Positions 25,689-34,963 of a stretch of DNA of 64,000 nucleotides are shown piece by piece. Under the pieces are notes generated by a model. It worked only from the letters and a program-made list of their open reading frames with translations. It made no database searches and was not told the origin of the DNA. Both the position numbers and the translations under genes were made by a program. Position 1 is the stretch's first letter. Each line of letters starts with the position of its first letter. Source of the stretch: Pseudomonas bharatica CSV86 (lineage in GTDB: Bacteria; Pseudomonadota; Gammaproteobacteria; Pseudomonadales; Pseudomonadaceae); the NCBI RefSeq assembly GCF_000319305.2, contig NZ_AMWJ02000004.1, positions 186,001-250,000 on the forward strand. Direction: 5' to 3'.

Positions 25689-27326
25689 ATGACTAGTTTG
25701 CATGCCGATGAGGCCTTCCTCGGCCACTACCAGCTGAACCACGATCCCTTCGCCGCGCGCGTCCCGGGTTTCAAGTTCTTCCCCGCCCAGCGCAAGCCGG
25801 TCCTGGGCCAACTGCATCACCTGGCCCGCTACAGCCAGCTGCTGCTGGTGGTGACCGGCCCGCACGGCAGTGGCAAGACCCTGCTGCGCCAGGCGCTCGT
25901 CGCCAGCACCAACAAGCAGTCGGTGCAAAGCGTCGTGGTCTCCGCCCGCGGCGCCAGCGATGCCGCCAGTGTGCTGGCCCAGGTGGCGCAGTCGCTCAAC
26001 GTGGCAACGGCCGAAGTCCCGGCGATCCTTTCCCAGGTGGTACAGCTCGGCCTGACCGGCCAGGAAGTCTACTTGCTGGTGGACGATGCGGAACAACTTG
26101 GCGAATCGGCGCTCCAAGCGTTGCTGGAATTGGCGGCGGGCACCGCCGAAGGTCGCCCCCACGTATTCCTGTTCGGTGAGCCCTCGCTGATCACCAGCCT
26201 GGATGCGCTGGAAATCGAAGACGAACGCTTCCATGTCATCGAGTTGCAGCCCTACAGCGAAGACGAAACCCGGGAGTACCTGGAGCAGCGTCTGGAAGGT
26301 GCAGGGCGTGGCATCGAGGTGTTCACTGCCGAGCAGATCGCCGATATCCAGCAAAATTCCGAAGGCTGGCCCGGGAACATCAACCAGGTTGCCCGTGACA
26401 CCTTGATCGAAGCCATGATCGCCAGCCGTTCGACGGCGAAGCGACCATCAGTGGGGTTCTCTATGCCGAAGAAACATGTGCTGGCGCTGTCCGCCGTGGT
26501 AATCGTTGCCGTCGGCGCCGCCGTGCTGATGCCGAAGAAGGGCGACCAGCCGAAGACCGCCGCACCCACCGAGCAGGCGCAACTGCCGCTGGGCCAGGGC
26601 CAGCCTGGCAATGCACAATCGAACAATGGCGGTCCGGCGATCGAGTTCGCCGGTTCGTCGCAGCCGATGCCACTGCCGCTGGTGGGGCAGTCGCAGCCGG
26701 TCATGCGCGGCCCGCTGGCCGAAGCTGCCGGCATGAATGAAGGCGAGGAAGGCGGCCCGGCCGGCAATACCGCCCTGCAGCCGCCAACCGTGACCACCAC
26801 CGCGCCGCCCGAAGGCGCTGTCGCCGGCCCGGCGCCGACGCCTGCCCAGCCCATCCAGCCGTCGCAGACGCTGGCGTCCGCACAGCCGGTTGCTCCGGCT
26901 CACCAGCCTGCCGCTCCGGCAGCCAGCAAACCGGTTGCACCTGCGTCGAAGCCGGCTGAAGTCGCCGTGGCCAAGCCTGCCACGCCTGCAGTCAAACCAG
27001 CGGAGAAACCGGCTGCCAAACCGGCCGCCGGCGGCGCTGGCAGTGGCTGGTACGCCTCCCAGGCGCCGGGCAACTATGTGGTGCAGATCCTCGGTACCAG
27101 TTCGGAGGCCACCGCCCAGGCATACGTCAAGGCCCAGGGTGGCGACTATCGCTACTTCAAGAAAAACCTGCAGGGCAAGCCGCTCTATGTCGTGACCTAC
27201 GGCAGCTTCTCCAGTCGCGATGCGGCACTGAATGCCATCAAGTCCTTGCCAGCCAAGGTCCAGGCTGGTAAACCTTGGCCTCGCACCGTCGCAAGCGTCC
27301 AGCAAGAGCTCGCTGCGACTCGCTAG
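25689..27326 (+). CDS. damX: DamX-like protein: ATPase domain plus SPOR domain
   Basis: DamX-type proteins locate to the division septum through a SPOR domain. This 545-residue protein starts with an ExeA-like AAA ATPase domain containing Walker A TGPHGSGKTLLR (about 57-68) and Walker B LLVDDAEQLGE. A membrane helix follows near residues 261-277 (ALSAVVIVAVGAAVLMP). A long alanine/proline/glutamine-rich linker with repeated KPA units comes next, then the C-terminal SPOR domain (GNYVVQILGTSSEATAQAYV to the end). The N-terminal ATPase is larger than in E. coli DamX, as usual in pseudomonads. The symbol follows the E. coli protein by domain and locus similarity. Confidence 0.88.
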   Translation: MTSLHADEAFLGHYQLNHDPFAARVPGFKFFPAQRKPVLGQLHHLARYSQLLLVVTGPHGSGKTLLRQALVASTNKQSVQSVVVSARGASDAASVLAQVAQSLNVATAEVPAILSQVVQLGLTGQEVYLLVDDAEQLGESALQALLELAAGTAEGRPHVFLFGEPSLITSLDALEIEDERFHVIELQPYSEDETREYLEQRLEGAGRGIEVFTAEQIADIQQNSEGWPGNINQVARDTLIEAMIASRSTAKRPSVGFSMPKKHVLALSAVVIVAVGAAVLMPKKGDQPKTAAPTEQAQLPLGQGQPGNAQSNNGGPAIEFAGSSQPMPLPLVGQSQPVMRGPLAEAAGMNEGEEGGPAGNTALQPPTVTTTAPPEGAVAGPAPTPAQPIQPSQTLASAQPVAPAHQPAAPAASKPVAPASKPAEVAVAKPATPAVKPAEKPAAKPAAGGAGSGWYASQAPGNYVVQILGTSSEATAQAYVKAQGGDYRYFKKNLQGKPLYVVTYGSFSSRDAALNAIKSLPAKVQAGKPWPRTVASVQQELAATR

Positions 27327-27698
27327 TAAACAGCCGATCCAGGTGGCAACCTACCCCCGCCACCTGAAGATCAACCTCTGAATTTCCAGACAGCCTGCTG
27401 TGCATGTGCACGGCAGGCTTTTCTGTCCCAGACTGCCGGCCACAAGCCCGTCTTGCAGTCCAGGCTGAAACGCTTCAGAGTGGAGCCAAGCCGTTACCAC
27501 GGCAATCGCTTAAAAACATTCAAAAATGCGACATGGATTTTCGATGATTCGTCATCAAATTTGTGGGATTCACTGTCGCCGTGCAACAATGGCACCCGTA
27601 TTGCCCCCGCAAAGCTGGCGTTCGTTCGGCGTGGATGGTAAGTGGTTGAATTAAAAAGATTTGCCTTTGTGAGAGGCGAACCTGGTGAGAAAGTGTCT
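27327..27698 (+). other. 372-base leader and intergenic region before gltB
   Basis: No gene is seen here. The first part holds the damX terminator (27392-27424). Bases about 27500-27580 are AT-rich (TTAAAAACATTCAAAAATGCG, CATCAAATTTG), unlike the surroundings, and probably contain the gltBD promoter. An in-frame ATG at 27642 would add 19 residues that are not like glutamate synthase. No riboswitch or attenuator peptide is recognisable. Confidence 0.5.
27392..27424 (+). terminator. Intrinsic terminator after damX
   Basis: AGCCTGC and GCAGGCT pair around a 14-base loop that itself contains the self-complementary GTGCATGTGCAC-like segment; TTTTCT follows. It lies 65 bases after the damX stop. 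Confidence 0.75.
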
Positions 27699-30600
27699 AT
27701 GAAAACAGGTCTGTACCATCCCGAAGAATTCAAGGACAACTGTGGATTCGGTCTGATCGCCCATATGACGGGCGAACCCAGCCACCACCTTTTGCAAACG
27801 GCTATCGAAGCCCTGACCTGCATGACCCACCGCGGTGGGATCAACGCCGATGGCAAGACCGGTGACGGTTGCGGCCTGCTGATGCAGAAGCCCGACCAGT
27901 TCCTGCGCGCCGTCGCCCAGGAAACCTTCGGCACCGAACTGCCCAAGCAGTACGCCGTCGGCATGGTGTTCTTCAACCAGGACGCCGCCAAGGCCGAAGC
28001 CGCCCGCGAAAACATGAATCGCGAAATCCTCGCTGCCGGCCTGCAACTGGTCGGCTGGCGCCAGGTGCCGATCGACACCAGCGTTCTCGGCCGCCTGGCC
28101 CTGGAGCGCCTGCCGCAGATCGAGCAGGTGTTCATCGGCGGCGAAGGCCTGAGCGACCAGGAATTCGCCATCAAGCTGTTCAGCGCCCGTCGTCGCTCCT
28201 CGGTAGCCAACGCCGAAGACACCGACCACTACATCTGCAGCTTTTCGCACAAGACCATCATCTATAAAGGCCTGATGATGCCGGCGGACCTCGCCGCCTT
28301 CTATCCGGACCTCGGTGACGAACGCCTGCAGACCGCGATCTGCGTATTCCACCAGCGCTTCTCCACCAACACCCTGCCGAAATGGCCGCTGGCACAGCCG
28401 TTCCGCTTCCTCGCCCACAACGGCGAAATCAACACCATCACCGGTAACCGCAACTGGGCCCAGGCCCGTCGCACCAAGTTCGAGAACGAACTGATCCCGG
28501 ACCTGGAAGAGCTCGGCCCGCTGGTCAACCGCGTAGGTTCCGACTCGTCCTCGATGGACAACATGCTCGAACTTATGGTCACCGGTGGCATCGACCTGTT
28601 CCGCGGCGTGCGCATGATCATTCCGCCAGCGTGGCAGAACGTCGAGACCATGGACGCCGACCTGCGCGCCTTCTACGAGTACAACTCCATGCACATGGAG
28701 CCGTGGGACGGCCCGGCGGGCGTGGTGATGACCGAAGGCCGCCACGCGGTCTGCCTGCTCGACCGCAACGGCCTGCGCCCGGCGCGCTGGGTGACCACCC
28801 GCAACGGCTACATCACCCTGGCCTCGGAAATCGGCGTGTGGAACTACAAGCCGGAAGACGTGATTGCCAAGGGCCGTGTCGGCCCTGGCCAGATCTTCGC
28901 CGTGGACACCGAGACCGGCCAGATCCTCGATACCAATGCCATCGACGATCGCCTCAAGTCGCGCCATCCGTATAAGCGCTGGCTGCGCCAGAATGCCCTG
29001 CGCATCCAGGCCGACCTCAGCGACGACCAGGGCGTGGCCAGCTACGACACCGACCAGCTCAAGCAATACATGAAGATGTTCCAGGTCACCTTCGAGGAGC
29101 GTGACCAGGTTCTGCGTCCGCTCGGCGAGCAGGGCCAGGAAGCGGTCGGCTCGATGGGCGACGACACGCCGATGGCGATCCTCTCGCAGCGCGTGCGTTC
29201 GACCTACGACTACTTCCGCCAGCAGTTCGCCCAGGTGACCAACCCGCCGATCGACCCGCTGCGCGAAGCAATCGTGATGTCGCTGGAGATCTGCCTCGGT
29301 GCCGAGCGCAACATCTTCCAGGAATCCCCTGAGCACGCCTCCCGCGTGATCCTCAGCTCGCCGGTGATCTCGCCAGCCAAGTGGCGCTCGCTGATGAACC
29401 TCGACCGACCTGGCTTCGAGCGTCACATCATCGACCTCAACTACGAGGAAAGCCTGGGCCTGGAAGCTGCCGTACGCAGCATCGCCGACCAGGCCGAGGA
29501 AGCCGTGCGCTCGGGCAAGACCCAACTGGTGCTGACCGACCGTCACATCGCGCCGGGCAAGCTGCCGGTCCACGCCTCCCTGGCGGTCGGTGCCGTGCAC
29601 CATCGCCTGACCGAAAAAGGCCTGCGCTGCGACAGCAACATCCTGGTGGAAACCGCCACCGCCCGCGACCCGCATCACTTCGCCGTGCTGATCGGTTTCG
29701 GTGCTTCCGCGGTCTATCCGTACCTGTCCTACGAAGTGCTGGCCGACCTGATCCGCACCGGCGAAGTGCTCGGTGACCTGGACGAAGTCTTCAAGTACTA
29801 CCGCAAGGGCATCTCCAAGGGCCTGTTGAAGATCCTGTCGAAGATGGGCATCTCCACCATCGCTTCCTACCGTGGCGCGCAGCTCTTCGAAGCCGTCGGC
29901 CTGTCGGAAGAAGTGGTCGGCCTGAGCTTCCGTGGCGTGGCCAGCCGCCTGAAGGGCGCGCGCTTCGTCGATATCGAGAACGAGCAGAAGCTGCTCGCTG
30001 CCGAAGCCTGGAGCGCGCGCAAGCCGATCCAGCAGGGCGGCCTGCTGAAGTTCGTCCACGGTGGCGAGTACCATGCCTACAACCCTGACGTGGTCAACAC
30101 CCTGCAAGCTGCCGTGCAGCAGGGCGACTACGCCAAGTTCAAGGAATACACCGCGCTGGTGGACAACCGTCCGGTGTCCATGATCCGCGACCTGCTCAAG
30201 GTCAAGACCGCCGACCAGGCCCTGGCCCTCAGTGAGGTCGAGCCGCTGGAAGCCATCCTGCAGCGCTTCGACTCCGCTGGTATCTCCCTGGGCGCACTGT
30301 CGCCGGAAGCCCACGAAGCCCTGGCCGAGGCGATGAACCGCCTGGGTGCGCGCTCCAACTCCGGTGAAGGCGGCGAAGACCCGTCGCGCTACGGCACCAT
30401 CCGCAGCTCGAAGATCAAGCAGGTCGCTACCGGTCGTTTCGGTGTCACTCCCGAGTACCTGGTGAACGCCGAAGTGCTGCAGATCAAGGTTGCCCAGGGC
30501 GCCAAGCCGGGCGAAGGCGGCCAGTTGCCAGGCGGCAAGGTCAACGGCCTGATCGCCAAGCTGCGCTACGCAGTGCCGGGCGTGACGCTGATCTCGCCAC

Positions 30601-32144
30601 CGCCGCATCACGACATCTACTCGATCGAAGACCTCTCGCAGCTGATCTTCGACCTCAAGCAGGTCAACCCGCAGGCGCTGGTTTCGGTGAAGCTGGTGGC
30701 GGAAGCCGGTGTCGGTACCATTGCCGCCGGTGTCGCCAAGGCCTATGCCGACCTCATCACCATCTCCGGTTATGACGGTGGTACCGGTGCTTCGCCGCTG
30801 ACCTCGATCAAGTACGCCGGCGCCCCGTGGGAACTGGGCCTGGCCGAGACCCACCAGACCCTGCGCGGCAACGACCTGCGCGGCAAGGTCCGGGTACAGA
30901 CCGACGGCGGCCTGAAGACCGGCCTCGATGTGATCAAGGCAGCCATCCTCGGCGCCGAGAGCTTCGGCTTTGGCACCGCGCCAATGATCGCCCTGGGCTG
31001 CAAGTACCTGCGTATCTGCCACCTGAACAACTGCGCCACCGGCGTAGCCACCCAGAACGACAAGCTGCGCAAGGATCACTACATCGGTACCGTCGATATG
31101 GTGGTGAACTTCTTCACCTACATCGCCGAAGAAACCCGTGAATGGCTGGCCAGGCTGGGCGTGCGCAGCCTCGGCGAGCTGATCGGGCGGACCGACCTGC
31201 TGGAAATGCTGCCGGGTGAAACCGAGAAGCAGAAACACCTCGACCTCAGCCCGCTGCTGGGCAGTGCCCACGTACCGGCGGACAAGCCGCAGTTCTGCGA
31301 GGTCGACCGCAACCCGCCATTCGACAAGGGCGTGCTGGCCGAGAAGATGGTGCAGATGGCGCTCCCGGCCATCCGCGACCTGAGCGGCGGCGAATTCGAA
31401 CTGGATATCTGCAACTGCGACCGTTCCATCGGCGCGCGGGTCTCCGGCGAGATCGCCCGTCTGCACGGCAACCAGGGCATGGCCAAGGCGCCGATCACCT
31501 TCCGCTTCAAGGGCACCGCAGGCCAGAGCTTCGGCGTCTGGAACGCCGGCGGCCTGAACATGCACCTGGAAGGCGATGCCAACGACTACGTCGGCAAGGG
31601 CATGACCGGTGGCAAGCTGACTATCGTGCCGCCAGCCGGCAGCCCGTTCGCCACCCAGGACAGCGCCATCGTCGGTAACACCTGCCTCTACGGCGCCACC
31701 GGCGGCAAGCTGTTCGCCGCCGGTACCGCGGGCGAGCGTTTCGCGGTGCGCAACTCCGGTGCCCACGCCATCGTCGAAGGCACTGGCGATCACTGCTGCG
31801 AATACATGACCGGTGGTTTTGTCTGCGTCCTGGGCAAGACCGGCTACAACTTCGGCTCCGGCATGACGGGCGGCTTCGCCTACGTGCTGGACATGGACAA
31901 CAGCTTCGTCGACAAGCTGAACCATGAACTGGTGGAAATCCAGCGGATCACCGGCGAGGCGATGGAGGCTTACCGCAGCCATCTGCACCGCGTGCTGACC
32001 GAGTACGTCGAGGAAACCGGTAGTGCATGGGGCCGCGAGCTCTGGGAAAACCTGGATGACTACGTGCGTCGCTTCTGGCTGGTCAAGCCGAAGGCGGCGA
32101 ACCTGAAGAACCTGCTCTCCAGCACCCGGGCCAACCCGCAATAA
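27699..32144 (+). CDS. gltB: Glutamate synthase (NADPH) large chain
   Basis: GltB transfers the amide of glutamine to 2-oxoglutarate, giving two glutamates, with electrons from GltD. The 1,481-residue product begins MKTGLYHPEEFKDNCGFG; Cys15 is the amidotransferase nucleophile exposed by processing of a short propeptide. Next come the class II amidotransferase domain (to about 430), a central domain, and the FMN/2-oxoglutarate barrel. The 3Fe-4S cysteines are Cys1102, Cys1107 and Cys1112 (CKYLRICHLNNC). The GXGXG beta-helix follows (GKGMTGGKLTIV, GATGGKLFAAG, EYMTGGFVCVLG). gltD follows after 121 bases. Length is normal. Confidence 0.98.
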   Translation: MKTGLYHPEEFKDNCGFGLIAHMTGEPSHHLLQTAIEALTCMTHRGGINADGKTGDGCGLLMQKPDQFLRAVAQETFGTELPKQYAVGMVFFNQDAAKAEAARENMNREILAAGLQLVGWRQVPIDTSVLGRLALERLPQIEQVFIGGEGLSDQEFAIKLFSARRRSSVANAEDTDHYICSFSHKTIIYKGLMMPADLAAFYPDLGDERLQTAICVFHQRFSTNTLPKWPLAQPFRFLAHNGEINTITGNRNWAQARRTKFENELIPDLEELGPLVNRVGSDSSSMDNMLELMVTGGIDLFRGVRMIIPPAWQNVETMDADLRAFYEYNSMHMEPWDGPAGVVMTEGRHAVCLLDRNGLRPARWVTTRNGYITLASEIGVWNYKPEDVIAKGRVGPGQIFAVDTETGQILDTNAIDDRLKSRHPYKRWLRQNALRIQADLSDDQGVASYDTDQLKQYMKMFQVTFEERDQVLRPLGEQGQEAVGSMGDDTPMAILSQRVRSTYDYFRQQFAQVTNPPIDPLREAIVMSLEICLGAERNIFQESPEHASRVILSSPVISPAKWRSLMNLDRPGFERHIIDLNYEESLGLEAAVRSIADQAEEAVRSGKTQLVLTDRHIAPGKLPVHASLAVGAVHHRLTEKGLRCDSNILVETATARDPHHFAVLIGFGASAVYPYLSYEVLADLIRTGEVLGDLDEVFKYYRKGISKGLLKILSKMGISTIASYRGAQLFEAVGLSEEVVGLSFRGVASRLKGARFVDIENEQKLLAAEAWSARKPIQQGGLLKFVHGGEYHAYNPDVVNTLQAAVQQGDYAKFKEYTALVDNRPVSMIRDLLKVKTADQALALSEVEPLEAILQRFDSAGISLGALSPEAHEALAEAMNRLGARSNSGEGGEDPSRYGTIRSSKIKQVATGRFGVTPEYLVNAEVLQIKVAQGAKPGEGGQLPGGKVNGLIAKLRYAVPGVTLISPPPHHDIYSIEDLSQLIFDLKQVNPQALVSVKLVAEAGVGTIAAGVAKAYADLITISGYDGGTGASPLTSIKYAGAPWELGLAETHQTLRGNDLRGKVRVQTDGGLKTGLDVIKAAILGAESFGFGTAPMIALGCKYLRICHLNNCATGVATQNDKLRKDHYIGTVDMVVNFFTYIAEETREWLARLGVRSLGELIGRTDLLEMLPGETEKQKHLDLSPLLGSAHVPADKPQFCEVDRNPPFDKGVLAEKMVQMALPAIRDLSGGEFELDICNCDRSIGARVSGEIARLHGNQGMAKAPITFRFKGTAGQSFGVWNAGGLNMHLEGDANDYVGKGMTGGKLTIVPPAGSPFATQDSAIVGNTCLYGATGGKLFAAGTAGERFAVRNSGAHAIVEGTGDHCCEYMTGGFVCVLGKTGYNFGSGMTGGFAYVLDMDNSFVDKLNHELVEIQRITGEAMEAYRSHLHRVLTEYVEETGSAWGRELWENLDDYVRRFWLVKPKAANLKNLLSSTRANPQ

Positions 32145-32262
32145 AGCAGCTGCAAGTGGCAAGCCTCAAGCTGCAAGCGAAGCAGTACGAGGTTTGCCGG
32201 GCATTAGTGATCGACTTGCGGCTTGCAGCTTATAGCTTGCAGCTGCTGTATAGAGGTTTTGA
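32145..32262. repeat. Imperfect inverted repeat between gltB and gltD
   Basis: AGCAGCTGCAAGTGGCAAGCC near 32145-32167, with AAGCTGCAAGC just after it, is complementary to the segment from CTTGCGGCTTGCAGC to GCTTGCAGCTGCT near 32216-32250. The two arms could fold into a long imperfect hairpin within the intercistronic message. It is a different family from the GTGGGAGCTGGC REPs. Confidence 0.75.
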
Positions 32263-32265
32263 AAA

Positions 32266-33684
32266 ATGGCTGAACGTCTGAGTAATGACTTCCAGTTCAT
32301 CGAAGTCGGGCGCAAGGATCCGAAGAAGAAGCTGTTGCGCCAGCGCAAGAAAGAGTTCGTGGAGATCTACGAGCCCTTCAAACCCCAGCAATCGGCCGAG
32401 CAGGCCCATCGCTGCCTGGGTTGCGGCAACCCGTATTGCGAGTGGAAGTGCCCGGTCCACAACTTCATCCCCAACTGGCTGAAGCTGGTCTCCGAAGGCA
32501 ACATCCTCGCGGCGGCCGAGCTGTCGCACCAGACCAACACCCTGCCGGAAGTCTGCGGCCGCGTATGCCCGCAGGACCGCCTCTGCGAAGGCGCCTGCAC
32601 CCTGAACGACGGATTCGGCGCAGTGACCATCGGTTCGGTCGAGAAGTACATTACCGACACCGCTTTCGCCATGGGCTGGCGTCCCGACATGTCCAAGGTC
32701 AAGCCGACCGGCAAGCGCGTCGCCATCATCGGTGCCGGTCCTGCCGGCCTTGGCTGTGCCGATATCCTGGTGCGTGGCGGCGTGACCCCGGTGGTGTTCG
32801 ACAGGAACCCGGAAATCGGCGGCCTGCTGACCTTCGGCATCCCCGAGTTCAAGCTGGAAAAGACCGTGCTGAGCAATCGTCGCGAAGTCTTCACCGGCAT
32901 GGGCATCGAGTTCCGCCTCAACACCGAGGTGGGCAAGGATGTGACCATGGAACAGTTGCTCGAAGAGTTCGATGCAGTGTTCATGGGCATGGGCACCTAC
33001 ACCTACATGAAGGGCGGCTTCCCTGGTGAAGACCTGCCTGGCGTGCATGACGCCCTGGACTTCCTGGTCGCCAACGTCAATCGCAACCTGGGCTTCGAGA
33101 AGTCGCCGGAAGACTTCATCGACATGAAGGGCAAGAAGGTCGTGGTCCTTGGTGGTGGCGATACCGCGATGGACTGCAACCGGACCTCGATCCGCCAGGG
33201 CGCCAAGGCCGTGACTTGCGCCTACCGCCGTGACGAGGCGAACATGCCCGGCTCGCGCAAAGAGGTGAAGAACGCCAAGGAAGAAGGCGTGAAGTTCCTC
33301 TACAACCGCCAGCCGATCGCCATCATCGGTGAAGACAAGGTCGAAGGCGTGAAGGTGGTCGAGACCCGTCTCGGCGAGCCGGACGCCCGTGGCCGTCGCA
33401 GCCCCGAGCCGATCCCGGGCTCCGAAGAGATCATCCCGGCCGATGCCGTGGTCATCGCCTTCGGCTTCCGTCCGAGCCCGGCGCCCTGGTTCGAGCAGTT
33501 CGATATCCGCACCGACAGCCAGGGTCGCGTGGTTGCTCCGGAAAAAGGCCAGTTCAAGCACCAGACCAGCAACCCGAAGATCTTCGCCGGTGGCGACATG
33601 GTCCGTGGTTCCGACCTGGTGGTGACGGCGATCTTCGAAGGCCGCAATGCGGCGGAAGGGATCCTGGATTACCTGGGCGTCTGA
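32266..33684 (+). CDS. gltD: Glutamate synthase (NADPH) small chain
   Basis: GltD takes electrons from NADPH through FAD and passes them through two 4Fe-4S clusters to GltB. The 472-residue product has Cys50, Cys53, Cys58, Cys62 (CLGCGNPYCEWKC) and Cys97, Cys101, Cys107, Cys111 (CGRVCPQDRLCEGAC) for the clusters. An FAD-binding IIGAGPAGLGCAD lies near residue 149 and an NADPH-binding VVLGGGDTAMDC near 294. It ends with the conserved IFAGGDMVRGSDLVVTAI segment. It is co-transcribed with gltB across a hairpin-forming gap. Confidence 0.98.
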   Translation: MAERLSNDFQFIEVGRKDPKKKLLRQRKKEFVEIYEPFKPQQSAEQAHRCLGCGNPYCEWKCPVHNFIPNWLKLVSEGNILAAAELSHQTNTLPEVCGRVCPQDRLCEGACTLNDGFGAVTIGSVEKYITDTAFAMGWRPDMSKVKPTGKRVAIIGAGPAGLGCADILVRGGVTPVVFDRNPEIGGLLTFGIPEFKLEKTVLSNRREVFTGMGIEFRLNTEVGKDVTMEQLLEEFDAVFMGMGTYTYMKGGFPGEDLPGVHDALDFLVANVNRNLGFEKSPEDFIDMKGKKVVVLGGGDTAMDCNRTSIRQGAKAVTCAYRRDEANMPGSRKEVKNAKEEGVKFLYNRQPIAIIGEDKVEGVKVVETRLGEPDARGRRSPEPIPGSEEIIPADAVVIAFGFRPSPAPWFEQFDIRTDSQGRVVAPEKGQFKHQTSNPKIFAGGDMVRGSDLVVTAIFEGRNAAEGILDYLGV

Positions 33685-33716
33685 AAAATCTATTGACCCA
33701 AGGCATCCTGATAGAC

Positions 33717-33748
33717 AAAAGGCACGGCTAGCACCGTGCCTTTTCTTT
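33717..33748 (+). terminator. Rho-independent terminator after gltD
   Basis: AAAAGGCACGG and CCGTGCCTTTT form a perfect stem with the loop CTAGCA; A and T tracts flank it. It separates gltBD from hemE. Confidence 0.95.
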
Positions 33749-33791
33749 GTGCGTCTGAGAAAATGCCCGCACTTTTTTTCCGGATGCCGAC

Positions 33792-34856
33792 ATGACTGCC
33801 TTGAAGAATGATCGTTTCCTGCGCGCGCTGCTCAAGCAACCTGTAGACGTCACCCCGGTGTGGATGATGCGCCAGGCCGGCCGCTATCTCCCGGAGTACC
33901 GCGCCAGCCGCGCCAAGGCCGGGGATTTCATGAGCCTGTGCATGAACCCGCAATTCGCCTGCGAAGTGACCCTGCAACCGCTGGACCGCTACCCGCTGGA
34001 CGCGGCGATCCTCTTCTCCGACATCCTCACCATTCCCGACGCCATGGGCCAGGGCCTGTACTTCGAAACCGGCGAAGGCCCGCGCTTCAAGAAAGTGGTC
34101 AGCAGCCTGGCCGACATCGAAGCCCTGCCGATCCCCGATCCGCAGAAGGACCTCGGCTATGTCATGGACGCGGTCAGCACCATCCGCCGCGAGCTGAATG
34201 GCCGCGTACCGCTGATCGGCTTCTCCGGCAGCCCCTGGACCCTGGCCACCTACATGGTCGAAGGCGGCTCGTCGAAAGACTTCCGCAAGACCAAGGCCAT
34301 GCTCTACGACAATCCCCAGGCCATGCACCTGCTGCTGGACAAGCTGGCGCAGTCGGTCACCAGCTACCTCAACGGGCAGATCCTGGCCGGGGCGCAAGCG
34401 GTGCAGATCTTCGACACCTGGGGCGGCAACCTCTCGGCCGCGGCGTACCAGGAATTCTCCCTGGCCTACATGCGCAAGATCGTCAGCGGCCTGATCCGCG
34501 AACACGAGGGGCGCAAGGTGCCGGTGATCCTCTTCACCAAGAACGGCGGCCTGTGGCTGGAAAGCATCGCCGAGGCCGGTGCCGATGCCCTGGGCCTGGA
34601 CTGGACCTGCGAGATCGGCGACGCCCGCCGTCGCGTGGGTGACAAGGTCGCCCTGCAAGGCAACATGGACCCGACCGTGCTCTACGCCAAGCCTGAAGCC
34701 ATCCGCGCCGAGGTGGCGCGCATCCTCGCCAGCTATGGGCATGGCACGGGTCATGTGTTCAACCTGGGCCACGGCATCACCCCGGAAGTCGATCCGGAGC
34801 ATGCAGGCGTGTTCATCAACGCGGTGCATGAACTGTCGGCCCAGTACCACGGCTGA
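33792..34856 (+). CDS. hemE: Uroporphyrinogen decarboxylase
   Basis: HemE decarboxylates the four acetate side chains of uroporphyrinogen III to give coproporphyrinogen III, in the cytoplasm. The 354-residue product has both family signatures: PVWMMRQAGRYLPEYR near residues 21-36 and the GFSGSPWTLATYMVEGG region near 144-160. The catalytic aspartate lies in AILFSDILTIPDAMG and the family's HNLGHGI-type segment near the C-terminus reads FNLGHGITPEVDPEH. It is a single gene between a terminator and a REP doublet. Confidence 0.98.
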   Translation: MTALKNDRFLRALLKQPVDVTPVWMMRQAGRYLPEYRASRAKAGDFMSLCMNPQFACEVTLQPLDRYPLDAAILFSDILTIPDAMGQGLYFETGEGPRFKKVVSSLADIEALPIPDPQKDLGYVMDAVSTIRRELNGRVPLIGFSGSPWTLATYMVEGGSSKDFRKTKAMLYDNPQAMHLLLDKLAQSVTSYLNGQILAGAQAVQIFDTWGGNLSAAAYQEFSLAYMRKIVSGLIREHEGRKVPVILFTKNGGLWLESIAEAGADALGLDWTCEIGDARRRVGDKVALQGNMDPTVLYAKPEAIRAEVARILASYGHGTGHVFNLGHGITPEVDPEHAGVFINAVHELSAQYHG

Positions 34857-34858
34857 CT

Positions 34859-34950
34859 TTGTGGGAGCTGGCTTGCCAGCGATTGCGGTAGCGAACCCAC
34901 CATCGTAATCGCTGCGGTTCGGCGGTCCGACAAGCCAGCTCCCTCAGGTT
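34859..34950. repeat. REP doublet with expanded right arm and shared spacer
   Basis: A normal left copy, the spacer GATTGCGGTAGCGAACCCACCATCGTAATC, and a right copy in which CGGTTCGGCGGTCCGA is inserted into the arm. The spacer is the reverse complement (with a few changes) of that in the pilQ-upstream REPIN, and the expanded arm matches that near 17590-17613. Confidence 0.9.
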
Positions 34951-34963
34951 TAGGCGTCGCCAG

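Noticed and set aside
27642..27698. A 19-residue longer GltB
   Set aside because: The nucleophile Cys must be exposed after a short propeptide; homologues start at MKTGLY and a ribosome site precedes that ATG.
27651..32162. A 1,503-codon open frame on the minus strand across all of gltB
   Set aside because: It is a mirror of the third-position G/C bias in a highly expressed gene; it has no ribosome site and no recognisable domain, while the plus strand is clearly gltB.
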